The notes: generated by a model not told the origin, from the sequence alone. DNA of 64,000 nt from Pseudoxanthomonas dokdonensis (GCF_001431405.1 NZ_LDJL01000015.1:62001-126000); one strand, 5' to 3'. Shown: positions 43,766-54,667, numbered from the stretch's first letter. Numbers and translations are program-made.

Positions 43766-44760
43766 GGCAGGAACAGTTTGTCGCCCGCCACCAGCCCGAG
43801 TGGGACGCGTTCGAGCAATGGCTGCGCCTGCGTGGCGAAAGTGCCCGCCTCGCACGCCGACAGGCCAACACGTCCGAGCTCAATGACGAGGATGTACCGG
43901 CACGTTACCGCCGTATCTGCGAGCAGCTGGCGCTGGCCCGGCGTCGTGGCTACAGCCCGGTGGTCACCGCGCGCCTGCAGCAACTGATGCAGGATGGCCA
44001 TCAGCTGCTGTATCGGACGCCGCCACCGCACTGGCGCCGCGCGCTGTATTTCATTCTCGCCGGCTTTCCGCGACTGGTGCGGCAGCAGGCTGCCTGCATG
44101 TGGGCGGCCTGCGCGTTGTTCGTGCTGCCGCTGCTGGCGATGTTCGTGCTGCTGCAGATCCACCCGGAACTGATCCACGCCGTGCTGGATCCGCTGCAGA
44201 TTGCCGAGGCCGAGCGCAGCTTCGATCCTTCCGCCAGCCACTCCGCGCTGGGCCGTGAAAGCGGCAGCGACTGGCAGATGTTCGGCCACTACACCATGAA
44301 CAACATCAGTATCGGCCTGCGCACCTTCGCCAGCGGGCTGCTGTTCTGCGTCGGCAGCATACTGGTGCTGATATTCAATGGCATGGTCATTGGCGCGGTG
44401 TTTGGCCATCTGTATCAGATTGGCTACGGCGATCCGTTGTTCCGCTTCGTCGCCGGCCATGCGCCGTTCGAGTTGACCGCGATCGTGATCGCCGGTGGCG
44501 CCGGCCTGCGGCTGGGCTTCAACCTGCTGGCACCTGGCCGGCGCAGTCGCATCCAGGCACTGGTCGACGGCGGCCGCATCGGTGCGCGGCTGTGCCTGGG
44601 CGTGGCCCTGATGTTGCTGCTGGCGGCTTTCATCGAAGCGTTCTGGTCATCGACGCAATCGATACCGGGCTGGATCAAGTTCAGCGTGTCCGGTGTGTTG
44701 TGGACGCTGGTCGCGCTGTGGTTGTGGCGCGGGGGGCAGGGCAGCAGCGATGAGGATTGA
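43762..44760 (+). CDS. SpoIIM/DUF95-family membrane protein
   Basis: The 332-residue protein has a charged N-terminal domain of about 100 residues, then five or more helices with the SpoIIM-like segment FGHYTMNNISIGLRTFASGLL and GHAPFELTAIVIAGGAGLRLG. The organism is not a spore former. DUF95 proteins are common beside RDD, MoxR and DUF58 genes, and their role is undefined. Confidence 0.88.
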   Translation: MRQEQFVARHQPEWDAFEQWLRLRGESARLARRQANTSELNDEDVPARYRRICEQLALARRRGYSPVVTARLQQLMQDGHQLLYRTPPPHWRRALYFILAGFPRLVRQQAACMWAACALFVLPLLAMFVLLQIHPELIHAVLDPLQIAEAERSFDPSASHSALGRESGSDWQMFGHYTMNNISIGLRTFASGLLFCVGSILVLIFNGMVIGAVFGHLYQIGYGDPLFRFVAGHAPFELTAIVIAGGAGLRLGFNLLAPGRRSRIQALVDGGRIGARLCLGVALMLLLAAFIEAFWSSTQSIPGWIKFSVSGVLWTLVALWLWRGGQGSSDED

Positions 44761-46381
44761 TCAGCTGACGGTGCAGCTGCGCGCGCGCAGCGGATGGGAG
44801 GCGCTGGAGTTGGGCATGGCGCTGGTGCGCCGGCATGCGGCGGCGATCTACCTGCCGTGGCTGTGGATGAGCCTGCTGCTGTTCTGCGTGCTCAACCTGC
44901 TGTGCTGGGCAATCGATCGCATCTGGTTGGCGGCACTGCTGATGTGGTGGCTGAAGCCGGTCTTCGACCGCATTCCGTTGTACGTGCTGTCGCGGGCGGT
45001 GTTCGGCCAGGTGCCGAGCACCCGGCAGACGCTGGCCGCCCAGCGCGGCTGGGGCTGGCGGCCAATGCTGCAGCATCTGACCTGGCGCCGGCTGAGCCCG
45101 GTACGTTCTCTGTACCTGCCGGTGGACCTGCTGGAAACCGGCAGTGCCGGCAAAGCGGCCAACGTGCGCGGGCGCCATGCGGTACTGGCGGGACCGGCGT
45201 ACGGGCACGCCGCGTTGCTGACCCTGGTCTGCGTGCACTTCGAGATGGTCATCAGCCTCGGCTGCATCGCGCTGGTGTTCCTGTTCACGCCGGTCGATTA
45301 CCTGCCCGAAACCGCGCGTGCGATGTGGGCGCTGATGATCGATCAGCCGCCGTGGTGGGCGCAGATGGCGTTGAACGCGGTGGCCTGGCTGGCGACCAGC
45401 GTGGTCGAGCCGTTCTTCGTCGGCGCCGGTTTCGGCCTGTACCTCAATCGCCGCACCCAACTGGAAGCATGGGAGGTGGAAATCGTGTTCCGGCGCCTGC
45501 GCCAGCGGCTGGCCAGTGCGGTCACGCCATGGTTGCTGGTGCTGGCCTTGGGTGCCGCTGGCTGGTCATCGCTCGCGCAGGCGCAACAGGCCGATATCGC
45601 ACTGACACCGACAATCGGGCAGAGCGACAGCCACGCCGACGACCGCGACCGCCAGACGGATGCCGATGACCCCGCCGACGCGGCCAGGCCGAAGCCGGCG
45701 GCGGCGACACTGGCGGGGATCTTCGGCGAGCAGCAGGTCGATGACGGCGCTTTCCGGCGCGCCGCTGAGCGTGCGTACCAGGATCCGCTGCTGGGCCAGA
45801 AGCGGACCAGCAGCCGCTGGGAACTGCGCGGCAAGGCCGACAAACAGCCACCGGGACAGCGCAGCCTGGCCAACCAGCCGTGGCTGCGGGGCTTCGCCGC
45901 CATTGCCGCTTTCATCGCCGAGTGGGGACTGTGGCTGTTGCTGGCGGCGCTGGTAGTCCTGTTGTTGGCGACCCTGCGTTACTGGTGGCCATGGATGCGC
46001 GGCCAACGCCTGCCTGGACGAACGTCGTTGCAACCGGCGCAGCAACAAGCGCTGCCGTTGCCGGAGTCGCTGCCGGACGATATCGCCGGCAGTGCATTGC
46101 GGCTGTGGCGCGATGGCCAACAACGCAACGCATTGGCGCTGCTGTACCGCGCCAGTGTCGACAGCATGAGCACGCTGGCGCAGGTGGTACTGCCGCCAGC
46201 AGCGACCGAGGCGCAGTGCCTGCGTGCGTCGAGGCGCATCCACGACCCCGCGCAACGACAACTGTTCGCGCGCATGGTCCGGGTCTGGCAGTACGCTGCC
46301 TATGCCCGGCAACTGCCGGGCGACGATGAATTCCACGACCTGCTGCAGCAGTTGCGGCAGGGCTACCGGTGGCCGGCATGA
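44750..46381 (+). CDS. DUF4129-domain membrane protein
   Basis: The 543-residue protein has several N-terminal helices, a central helix (WLVLALGAAGWSSLAQAQ), a polar periplasmic or linker region, another helix (WGLWLLLAALVVLLLATLRYWW) and a C-terminal DUF4129 domain (LRLWRDGQQRNALALLYRAS). The start at 44750 overlaps the preceding gene by 11 bases. DUF4129 is typically found with MoxR/DUF58 and sometimes transglutaminase genes. Confidence 0.85.
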   Translation: MRIDQLTVQLRARSGWEALELGMALVRRHAAAIYLPWLWMSLLLFCVLNLLCWAIDRIWLAALLMWWLKPVFDRIPLYVLSRAVFGQVPSTRQTLAAQRGWGWRPMLQHLTWRRLSPVRSLYLPVDLLETGSAGKAANVRGRHAVLAGPAYGHAALLTLVCVHFEMVISLGCIALVFLFTPVDYLPETARAMWALMIDQPPWWAQMALNAVAWLATSVVEPFFVGAGFGLYLNRRTQLEAWEVEIVFRRLRQRLASAVTPWLLVLALGAAGWSSLAQAQQADIALTPTIGQSDSHADDRDRQTDADDPADAARPKPAAATLAGIFGEQQVDDGAFRRAAERAYQDPLLGQKRTSSRWELRGKADKQPPGQRSLANQPWLRGFAAIAAFIAEWGLWLLLAALVVLLLATLRYWWPWMRGQRLPGRTSLQPAQQQALPLPESLPDDIAGSALRLWRDGQQRNALALLYRASVDSMSTLAQVVLPPAATEAQCLRASRRIHDPAQRQLFARMVRVWQYAAYARQLPGDDEFHDLLQQLRQGYRWPA

Positions 46382-47571
46382 GCCGCCGCCGTCACCTGTC
46401 TGTCTGGATCGCGGCATCGCTGCTGTTGATCGCATTGGTCGCCGCCGGCGTGTGGCTGTCGCGCAACTACCGGCAGGTCGAGAAAACCATATATCTGCCA
46501 GCGATCGGCGAAGCCGCCTACAACCCGCTTTATGCACTCAGGCAGACCCTGCTGGCCGATGGGGTCAAGGCGGTGTCGCGGCAACGGCTGGATTTGCGCA
46601 ATCACCGGCTGCAACCCGGCGACACCGTGTTGCTGTACAGCGATCCCGGACACCTGCTGGCATCGGAAAGCCGCCAGTTGCTGGAGTGGGTCGCAAGCGG
46701 TGGCCACCTGCTGGTGCGTACCCCGCCGCCGCGCCGGGTCAACGACGGTATCGACGTCCCGTTGCTGCAGGCCATCGGTATCCAGTCGCTGACCACCGAA
46801 GAGCAGCCTGCGCGCTGCGTGGCGTTGCAGGTGGCGGGCGAAGAGGAGCACATCGAGTTCTGTCGCGGCAGCCGTTTCCATTCGCAGCAGCACACGCCCG
46901 AGCTGCAGTGGGGCGACGACAACATCGGACTGGTCTATGCGCGCCTGGCCCACGGGCAGGGTCGTGTCGATGTAGTGGCTGATTTCGATTTCCTCGACAA
47001 CGGCGGCGGTCGTGGCGACGGCCTGCTGGGCGCCGACCTGAGCCAGCCACCGACCGGCGGCCTGCGTGACGGCCCCCATCGGGCATTGGCGCGCCAGCTG
47101 CTGGCCCCCAATTACGGTCGCGGCACCATGCACCTGGTCTATGCGGCGCGGATGCCTTCGTTGCTGCACCTCATCCTGAGCCGCGGTTGGCCGGTGTGGT
47201 TGCCACTGCTGCTGGCGTTGCTGGCCTGGCTGTGGATGCGCATGCAGCGACTGGGTCCGTTGCTGCCGGCACCGGCAACCGCACGGCGATCGCTGCTGGA
47301 ACACGTACGCGCCAGCGGCGATCACCTGTACCGCTATGGCCGCGGCGTGTTGCTGCACGAAGCCGTGCGCCAGGCGTTCCTGCTGCGCCTGCGGCGTCGC
47401 GATCCGGTCGCCGCCGCGCTCAGTGGCGAGCCGCGGGTGCAAGCCATCGCCGAACGCCTGGGATTGCCAGCCAGCCAGATTCGCGACGCCCTGCAGACGC
47501 CGGCGGCGCATGACCACCACGGCTTCCGCGAGCGTATCTCCACCCTTGTCCAGATGAGAAACCAACTATGA
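46378..47571 (+). CDS. DUF4350-domain membrane protein
   Basis: The 397-residue protein has an N-terminal helix (VWIAASLLLIALVAAGVWLS), an extracytoplasmic DUF4350 domain (AYNPLYALRQTLLADGVKAV and LLYSDPGHLLASESRQLLEW, a GATase-like fold), a second helix near WPVWLPLLLALLAWLW and a cytoplasmic helical tail. The ATGA overlap with DUF4129 fixes the start at 46378. A 4-base overlap also joins it to MoxR. Confidence 0.85.
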   Translation: MSRRRHLSVWIAASLLLIALVAAGVWLSRNYRQVEKTIYLPAIGEAAYNPLYALRQTLLADGVKAVSRQRLDLRNHRLQPGDTVLLYSDPGHLLASESRQLLEWVASGGHLLVRTPPPRRVNDGIDVPLLQAIGIQSLTTEEQPARCVALQVAGEEEHIEFCRGSRFHSQQHTPELQWGDDNIGLVYARLAHGQGRVDVVADFDFLDNGGGRGDGLLGADLSQPPTGGLRDGPHRALARQLLAPNYGRGTMHLVYAARMPSLLHLILSRGWPVWLPLLLALLAWLWMRMQRLGPLLPAPATARRSLLEHVRASGDHLYRYGRGVLLHEAVRQAFLLRLRRRDPVAAALSGEPRVQAIAERLGLPASQIRDALQTPAAHDHHGFRERISTLVQMRNQL

Positions 47572-48554
47572 GCGAGCATTCCGTCGCCACCACGCTGAGT
47601 GGCCAGGCCCTGGCCGACAAGGCCGCACAGGTACGCGATCAAGTGTCGCAGGCATTCGTTGGCCAGCCCGAGGTCCTGGATCAGATCCTGATCGCATTGC
47701 TGGCCGGCGGCCATGTCCTGATCGAGGGCGTGCCGGGCCTGGGCAAGACACTGCTGGTGCGCGCGCTGGGACAGGCATTGGATCTGGGCTATGCGCGGGT
47801 CCAGTTCACCCCGGACCTGATGCCCAGCGACATCAGTGGCCATGCCGTCTACGACCCGAAGACCGAGAGCTTCAAGATCCGGCGCGGGCCGATCTTCACC
47901 CACCTGCTGCTGGCCGACGAGATCAACCGCGCACCGGCCAAGACCCAGTCGGCATTGCTGGAAGTGATGCAGGAAGGCCAGGTCACCATCGAAGGCAAAC
48001 CGTTCGCGCTGCCACCGCCGTTCATGGCGCTGGCGACCCAGAATCCGGTCGAGCAGGAGGGTACCTATCCGTTGCCGGAAGCGCAGCTGGATCGCTTCCT
48101 GCTGAAGATCCTGATCGACTATCCGTCGCTGGAAGATGAAAAGCGCATGGTCGAAGCGATCACCAGCGGTCGCGCCGCCAGCGATTTTGATCTGTCCAGC
48201 GTGCAGAAGGTCCTGACCGGCGATGACATCAGCGCGATGCAGCGCGGTACCGCACGTGTGACCGTGGATCCGCAGGTTCTCGACTACGCGGTACGCATTG
48301 TTGCCGCCAGCCGCCAGTGGCCGGGCATCGCGCTCGGCGCCGGACCGCGCGGCAGCCTGGCGCTGGTACGCGCGGCGCGGGCGCAGGCGGTGTTGCAGGG
48401 ACGCGACTTCGTGACCCCGGACGATGTCCGCGAGATTGCGTTGCCAGCGCTGCGTCATCGCATCAGCCTGGCTCCGGAACTGCAGATCGAAGGCCAGTCG
48501 GCCGACGATGCGCTGCGCGCGCTGCTGGCCAAAGTGGAAGCACCGCGCAAATGA
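47568..48554 (+). CDS. MoxR-family AAA+ ATPase
   Basis: The 328-residue ATPase has Walker A EGVPGLGKTLL, Walker B LLLADEINRAPAKTQSALLE, sensor 1 MALATQNPVEQEGTYPLPEAQLDR and the C-terminal lid. MoxR proteins act as chaperone-like remodellers for partner proteins with VWA domains. Here the likely partner is the DUF58 protein encoded 61 bases downstream. Confidence 0.93.
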   Translation: MSEHSVATTLSGQALADKAAQVRDQVSQAFVGQPEVLDQILIALLAGGHVLIEGVPGLGKTLLVRALGQALDLGYARVQFTPDLMPSDISGHAVYDPKTESFKIRRGPIFTHLLLADEINRAPAKTQSALLEVMQEGQVTIEGKPFALPPPFMALATQNPVEQEGTYPLPEAQLDRFLLKILIDYPSLEDEKRMVEAITSGRAASDFDLSSVQKVLTGDDISAMQRGTARVTVDPQVLDYAVRIVAASRQWPGIALGAGPRGSLALVRAARAQAVLQGRDFVTPDDVREIALPALRHRISLAPELQIEGQSADDALRALLAKVEAPRK

Positions 48555-48615
48555 TCCGGCTGGCGTTCCGCAGTGGCCGGCATCGGGCCATCGCGACATT
48601 CTTTGCCCGGAGCGC

Positions 48616-49923
48616 ATGCGGATGAGGCCGGGCCCGCTGCTGTTGCCGGCATTGCTGCTGTGGGCGCTGTGCGGCCTGGCGGTGGTGCTGGAGCTGCTGC
48701 CGCTGCATGCGTGGCAGTGGAGCGGTCTGGCGATCGCGGCTTTGGCGCTGCTCGATGGCTGGCGGCTGCTGCGCCTGCCCAGTCCCGAGGTCGAGCGCGA
48801 ACTGCCGGATGCACTGGCGCTGGATGTCGAGCGCAGCATCGCGCTGTCGCTGGCCTCGCCGTCGCATCCGCTGCGGCTGCAGGTGTTCGATCTGCACCCC
48901 GGTCACTGGTGGAGCGAAGGACTGCCGCAGACCCATCGCATCAACGCCGGCCGGCAGCTGACGCTGTACTACCGGCTGCGCCCGGGCGAACGCGGCGATG
49001 CGGTATTTGCCGGTACCCAGCTGCGACTGTATTCGCCATGGCGGCTGTGGCGGCAATCGCGGATGCTGGGTACCGCGCGGCAGGTACGGGTGTATCCGGA
49101 TTTCGCGCCGTTGACCCGCTTCGCCTTGTTCAGTGCCGACCAGGCCTCGCACCTGGTCGGCGCACACCTCAAGCGGCGACGCGGCGAAGGCACCGACTTC
49201 AACCAGATGCGCGAATACCGGGTGGGCGACAGCCTGCGCCAGATTGACTGGAAAGCGACCGCGCGCACCCGCAAGCTGATCTCACGCGAGTACCAGGATG
49301 AAAGGAACCAGCAGGTGGTGATGCTGCTGGATACCGGCCGGCGAATGATGGCGCGCGAAGGCGGGCTGGCGCATTTCGATCAGATCCTCAACGCCGCGCT
49401 GGTGGTGTCATACCTGGCCCTGCGCCAGGGCGATGCGGTTGGCCTGATGGCCAGCGGCGGCGCATCGCGCTGGGTGCCGCCACAGCGCGGTGCGGCGGCC
49501 ATTGATGTATTGCTGCGTGCCAGCTACGACCTGCAGCCGCAGCCGGTGGCGATCGATTATCTGCAGGCGGCCACCGAGCTGTCACTGCGCCAGCGCCGCC
49601 GCTGCCTGGTGATGCTGGTGACCAACGTGCGCGACGAAGATATCGAAGAACTGCTGCTGGCCGTGCGCCTGCTACAGAAGCGCCACCTGGTGTGCGTGGC
49701 CAGCCTGCGCGAAGTCGAGTTGCAGCAGGCGCTGGCGCAGCCGGTGCGGGACTTGACCGATGCCGTCCACGCCGGGGCGGTGGCGCGCTACCTGCAGCAA
49801 CGCAGCGATGCCCACGAACGCTTGCGCCGGCAAGGCGTGATGGTGATCGACGTGGCCAGCAAGGATCTGCCGGCCGCCCTGGTCGAACGCTACCTGGCGG
49901 TCAAACGCGATGGATTGCTGTAG
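48616..49923 (+). CDS. DUF58-domain protein
   Basis: The 435-residue protein has two N-terminal helices, a beta-rich domain and the DUF58 signature GEGTDFNQMREYRVGDSLRQIDWKATART. A VWA-like C-terminal part follows (QVVMLLDTGRRMMAR, where the MIDAS is degenerate). GGAG precedes ATGs at 48616 and 48622. It ends the six-gene operon. Confidence 0.9.
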   Translation: MRMRPGPLLLPALLLWALCGLAVVLELLPLHAWQWSGLAIAALALLDGWRLLRLPSPEVERELPDALALDVERSIALSLASPSHPLRLQVFDLHPGHWWSEGLPQTHRINAGRQLTLYYRLRPGERGDAVFAGTQLRLYSPWRLWRQSRMLGTARQVRVYPDFAPLTRFALFSADQASHLVGAHLKRRRGEGTDFNQMREYRVGDSLRQIDWKATARTRKLISREYQDERNQQVVMLLDTGRRMMAREGGLAHFDQILNAALVVSYLALRQGDAVGLMASGGASRWVPPQRGAAAIDVLLRASYDLQPQPVAIDYLQAATELSLRQRRRCLVMLVTNVRDEDIEELLLAVRLLQKRHLVCVASLREVELQQALAQPVRDLTDAVHAGAVARYLQQRSDAHERLRRQGVMVIDVASKDLPAALVERYLAVKRDGLL

Positions 49924-50011
49924 CGACGGAGCGCTGGCAAGCCCGTGCGGTCGCCGGCAAACCAGGACCGCCGGGATGTTGCGATGAGTTGCCCGGCCCT
50001 GCGCTCTGGCG

Positions 50012-50854
50012 CTAGTCGGCGGTGACCAGCAGCGGATTGATCTCACGCAGCATCGCGTAGGCCGGATCGGTGTCCGGACGCTCGCCGTGCCACAGCCGGA
50101 AACTGTCCGCCGCCTGTTCGACCAGCATGCCCAGGCCATCGACGGCATCATGGCAGCCGGCCGCGCGGGCCCAGGCCAGGAACGGAATCGATGCCTCGCC
50201 ATAATTCAGGTCGACCGCCAGCGTGCGCGAGTTGGTCAGGCTGAAAGGCAGGTCGAATGCATCGCTGCCGCCGCGCGAGGCGGAGGTGGCGTTGACGATC
50301 AGTTCGAAATCGCCCAGCGAGCCCAGGTCTTCCCAGTAGCGCGAATGCGCGCGCTTGGGCATGCCCAGCTTGTCAGCCAGCGCGTCAGCGCGTTCGGAGG
50401 TGCGGTTGACGATGATCAGTTCGCGGATGCCGGCATCCAGCAGCGCCGGGGCCACCCCGTGCGCGGCACCGCCAGCGCCCAGCATCAGTGCCCGCCGTGC
50501 ACGCAGATCCAGGCCATGGCGGCCGGTCAGATCGCGGACCAGGCCTTGACCGTCGGTATTGTCGCCATGCCACTGGCCTTCGACCCGGGTCAGCGTGTTG
50601 ACCGCGCCGCAGCGTTGCGCGCGCTCGCTGAGCTGGCTGCACAGGGCGTAGGCAGCTTCTTTCAGCGGCAGCGTGATGTTGGCGCCGACGCCACCCTGCT
50701 GGGCAAAGCGCTCCAGCGCTTCGCCAAGATCCGCCGGTTCGACATCGACGGTGGCATAGGTCACCGCGATATCGCGTTGCTTGCCGAACTGCGCATGGAT
50801 GCGCGGTGACAGCGAGTGGGCAATCGGATGGCCAAATACAGCGTAACGACTCAT
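50012..50854 (-). CDS. aroE: Shikimate dehydrogenase
   Basis: The 280-residue enzyme reduces 3-dehydroshikimate to shikimate with NADPH. Motifs are [28 protein letters not shown] (catalytic Lys), [12 protein letters not shown] and the nucleotide loop [16 protein letters not shown]. The start is [10 protein letters not shown] at 50854. The enzyme supplies chorismate, the substrate of the chorismatase at 57 kb. Confidence 0.95.
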   Translation of the reverse strand: MSRYAVFGHPIAHSLSPRIHAQFGKQRDIAVTYATVDVEPADLGEALERFAQQGGVGANITLPLKEAAYALCSQLSERAQRCGAVNTLTRVEGQWHGDNTDGQGLVRDLTGRHGLDLRARRALMLGAGGAAHGVAPALLDAGIRELIIVNRTSERADALADKLGMPKRAHSRYWEDLGSLGDFELIVNATSASRGGSDAFDLPFSLTNSRTLAVDLNYGEASIPFLAWARAAGCHDAVDGLGMLVEQAADSFRLWHGERPDTDPAYAMLREINPLLVTAD

Positions 50855-50981
50855 GGGTATCCCCTTGATGGTTGCCCCGGCAGTATGCATCGCCAGTCAG
50901 TGCGACGGGAGTATCTGCGGGCGGAAGTAAAAGAAACGTCTGCGCCGGGTGCCTGTCTTGCCACGACAGGCCGTGCCGGCA

Positions 50982-52073
<1,092 letters not shown>

Positions 52074-52085
52074 TCACGCGTTTGT

Positions 52086-53702
52086 TCAGCGCTTGTTGGT
52101 TACGCAGCGCAGGACCTTGTTGCCGGAATTGCGATCCAGCACGCCGGCCTGCTGGGCCTGCTTGACGTAGCTGGCCATGCAGCGCTGGTAACGACGGCTG
52201 TCGGGCTGGGTCGTGGCGCACAACGCATTCCACGCCTGTACGTTGGCACCCGCCACCAGGCCACCTTCCTCGAACACATCCACGCCGGTGTCGCAGTCAC
52301 CGACCAGCGCGTTGCCGGGGTTGATGCTCCAACCGAGGTCCTGGTACAGGGCCGGGGTCAGATCCACATTGACCTGCGACTGCAGTCCAGCGGTGGCACG
52401 TGGTTCCATCAACGCGCTCGGCTGCAAGGCTTCATCGAAGTGCGAGAACGATGAGCCACTTTCGTACGGATTGGGTGCGTACAGACGCACGCGGCCTTCG
52501 CTGTCGGCACCTTGCAGACGGTTCGGGTCCTTGCCGACAGTGGCCTGCGCGGGCAGATTGGCGCGCAATAGGTCACCGGTGCTCTTGGCCACGAGAATCG
52601 CCGGAATGGTGACGCTGGGATCGATGCCGCCCATGCCCTGGACCGCGTCGGCGGTGTTGACCACGATCACGCCCGTGGCACCAGCCGCCTGCACGTTGAC
52701 GGCCTTGGAAGCGAAGGTGCAGTTGCCGCGATCAACCAGTGCGATGTTGCCGGCAATCTCGTCCGGATTGCTGATGGCCTCGCAGCCGTCGCTGCCCGAG
52801 GTACCGCCATCGACAGCCGCCACGATGCTGCCATTGAATGAACTGTCGTTGGCAACCACACCGAAGGAAGCAGTACCCATTTCATAGCCGCCCGCCGCCG
52901 CCGCCGGTGCACTCACCAGCAACGAAGTCAGATTATCCAGCACCAGTGCGGCCTGCTGGTTGACCTGCTGGCCGATCCATACGGTGTTGCCGTTGTCGAC
53001 CAGTGCCTGGGCGCGCTCGGCATCGTCCATATCCGGAAACGCCTTGCCCAGCGTGTTGTTGTAGGCGTGGTTGGCATAGATATTATTCATGTCGCCATAC
53101 AGGCTGCCATCGGAACTGGCCAGCCCCTGCATGCCCAGGCCATGGCCGATCTCGTGCATCACCACATTGAGGAAGTTGATGGTGCCGGCCGGCGCCTTTC
53201 CATCCAGGCCGTAATACCACTCGCTGCCGGCCAGGCAGTTGGGCTGGCCGAGGTTGCTGTTGAAGCGCGAATTGATGTCGATGGTGTCCGGATTGAGTTC
53301 GCTGCCGGCAATCGCATCAGCCAATGCCGAGGGATACCAGGTGTCGGCGGCAATCCCCGGGGCGAAGTCAGCGAACACATTGGTGGTGCCGGCTGAGCCG
53401 AGTACCGCGCCGGTGGCGGTACACGGCAGTGCCTGGAACGAAGCGCCGATGTATACCGGCACCTGGCTTTCCAGCACCGCGCCCCACATCTGCATGGCGA
53501 ATTCGTAAACCAGGGTGCGTTGTTCGCCCAGCGTGGTGCCGGGGTTGAGGCCGATCGGGGTGCGCGGGCTGGGATCTTCCAGGCCGGTGCCGGTGCCGAC
53601 GTCGCCGCTGACCAGGATCAATTCGGCGCCGTGCGCCGGGGCGGCCGAAGCCAGGGCAATGGCGGCGGCCAGTGCGCCGGGAATCAGGAAAGACTTATTC
53701 AT
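52086..53702 (-). CDS. Secreted metalloprotease with inserted PA domain, copy A
   Basis: The 538-residue exported protein has a signal peptide cleaved near residue 26. The zinc motif HEIGHGLG is at 183-190. A PA domain spans about 270-395 (GNIALVDRGNCTF, AGATGVIVVNT, VTIPAILVAKSTGDLLRANL). SHFD follows with His421, a probable third zinc ligand, and LMEP with Met432, a Met-turn candidate. The arrangement suggests a metzincin/leishmanolysin-like enzyme interrupted by the PA domain. A C-terminal region with four Cys follows. It overlaps the upstream small gene by 8 bases. Confidence 0.82.
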   Translation of the reverse strand: MNKSFLIPGALAAAIALASAAPAHGAELILVSGDVGTGTGLEDPSPRTPIGLNPGTTLGEQRTLVYEFAMQMWGAVLESQVPVYIGASFQALPCTATGAVLGSAGTTNVFADFAPGIAADTWYPSALADAIAGSELNPDTIDINSRFNSNLGQPNCLAGSEWYYGLDGKAPAGTINFLNVVMHEIGHGLGMQGLASSDGSLYGDMNNIYANHAYNNTLGKAFPDMDDAERAQALVDNGNTVWIGQQVNQQAALVLDNLTSLLVSAPAAAAGGYEMGTASFGVVANDSSFNGSIVAAVDGGTSGSDGCEAISNPDEIAGNIALVDRGNCTFASKAVNVQAAGATGVIVVNTADAVQGMGGIDPSVTIPAILVAKSTGDLLRANLPAQATVGKDPNRLQGADSEGRVRLYAPNPYESGSSFSHFDEALQPSALMEPRATAGLQSQVNVDLTPALYQDLGWSINPGNALVGDCDTGVDVFEEGGLVAGANVQAWNALCATTQPDSRRYQRCMASYVKQAQQAGVLDRNSGNKVLRCVTNKR

Positions 53703-54147
53703 GGTCAGCCTCCATGCTGTTGTCATTGGTTGCGGTGGCGTGCTCATCCTGGTGCTGGATATGCAGCTGACCACTGCTGTCGCGGCTGACCGTCAGGTGG
53801 CTCATGTAGCTCTCCGGCACCTGCATGCTGGTACCGCCATTGCTGAGCTGGCGCTTGCTGGCCATTGCCGCGCTTTCACTGGCCGGTGCGACGAAACCTT
53901 TCTTGCTGGCCAGACGTGGTTCGGCCTGGCGACGGTTGCTGGCTTTGGCTGCTTGCTGCAGCTGTTGACGCTCGGCAGCGGTCGGTGCGCGCAGCTGGCC
54001 GGTGGCCTGGTCGATGCTGACGATCTGGTTGGCGCTGGCGCTGTCGTCGACAACGGCGGCAGGCGCGACCTGTTCACCGGCGTGGGCACCGGCGACGACG
54101 AGGACGCTCGCGAAAAGCCATGATGGCTGGATGATGGGATGACGCAT
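53695..54147 (-). CDS. Small exported protein of the protease cassette, copy A
   Basis: The 150-residue product has a signal peptide (LFASVLVVAGAHAG), then DQATGQLRAPTAAERQQLQ, a basic middle, and GGTSMQVPESYMSHLTV followed by a His/Asp-rich tail (LHIQHQDEHA). Its paralog is copy B at 56317-56790. Possible roles are a chaperone, inhibitor or substrate-targeting partner of the coupled protease, none proven. AAGGAG precedes the ATG. Confidence 0.75.
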   Translation of the reverse strand: MRHPIIQPSWLFASVLVVAGAHAGEQVAPAAVVDDSASANQIVSIDQATGQLRAPTAAERQQLQQAAKASNRRQAEPRLASKKGFVAPASESAAMASKRQLSNGGTSMQVPESYMSHLTVSRDSSGQLHIQHQDEHATATNDNSMEADHE

Positions 54148-54638
54148 TGCACACTCCTTGGCATAACGGCAGGGGCGGCCCGAATCCGGGAGCGGTGACT
54201 TCCCGATTCCCGTGTTGCGGGCGTAAGACGATCAGCAGGACGATGCAAAGCTGATCGACTTTCGAGTGTGCGATCGAGTTCAGTTCACATTCAACCAACG
54301 CATTTCCTGTGACGTCGACGAGGCAACGCCGACCGCGACGCGATGATCGAAACAAGGCCTGACAGCCGCGTTCTGAAGCCACTGCCGGCTGTCAGGTGCA
54401 GCGTCGGCAACAAGTCTGGAATTGGCCATGACGCCGGTTATTGTGACTGCGAAGAGGCCTTGCATGCGCGGGGCGCGTGGTTTCATCACCCGTGCATGAT
54501 GCGGATTCGCTGCGCCTGGTCGACGACAAGCTCGCCCGACAGTGCTGCAGATGGATGCAATGGCCTGGATACCGTTGGTAGTGCCGCCAATCCCGGCCTG
54601 TGCACACCGGGAGGCAGCGGGATACCGGCGATGTCCAG
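54148..54638. promoter_or_regulatory. Intergenic region between the two protease cassettes
   Basis: This region of about 490 bases holds the leader and promoter of copy A. A block at 54264-54296 is shared with copy B at the same distance from the start codon. I see no convincing gene in the rest. Short frames here lack ribosome sites and family similarity. Confidence 0.6.
54264..54296 (-). promoter_or_regulatory. Conserved upstream block of cassette A
   Basis: The minus strand reads GGTTGAATGTGAAC and then ends GCACACTC, about 117 bases before the small-protein start. The matching block upstream of copy B reads GGTTGAAGGTGAAC and ends GCACACTC. Shared sequence at the same distance suggests a common promoter or operator. 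Confidence 0.6.
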
Positions 54639-54667
54639 AAAAAAACCGGCGCCCATTGGGCGCCGGT
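54639..54667 (-). terminator. Intrinsic terminator after protease copy B
   Basis: On the minus strand ACCGGCGCCC pairs with GGGCGCCGGT around a 3-nt loop and is followed by six or seven T residues. It lies about 29 bases after the protease stop. Confidence 0.92.

Noticed and set aside
43762-44760. Sporulation role for the SpoIIM-like protein
   Set aside because: The organism is a Gram-negative non-spore-former, and the domain is widespread outside sporulation. The name reflects fold similarity only.
46363-47565. A 400-codon open frame opposite the DUF4350 gene
   Set aside because: It is a shadow of a gene fixed by ATGA overlaps on both sides. The antisense product is Gln/His/Arg-rich and has no recognisable domain.
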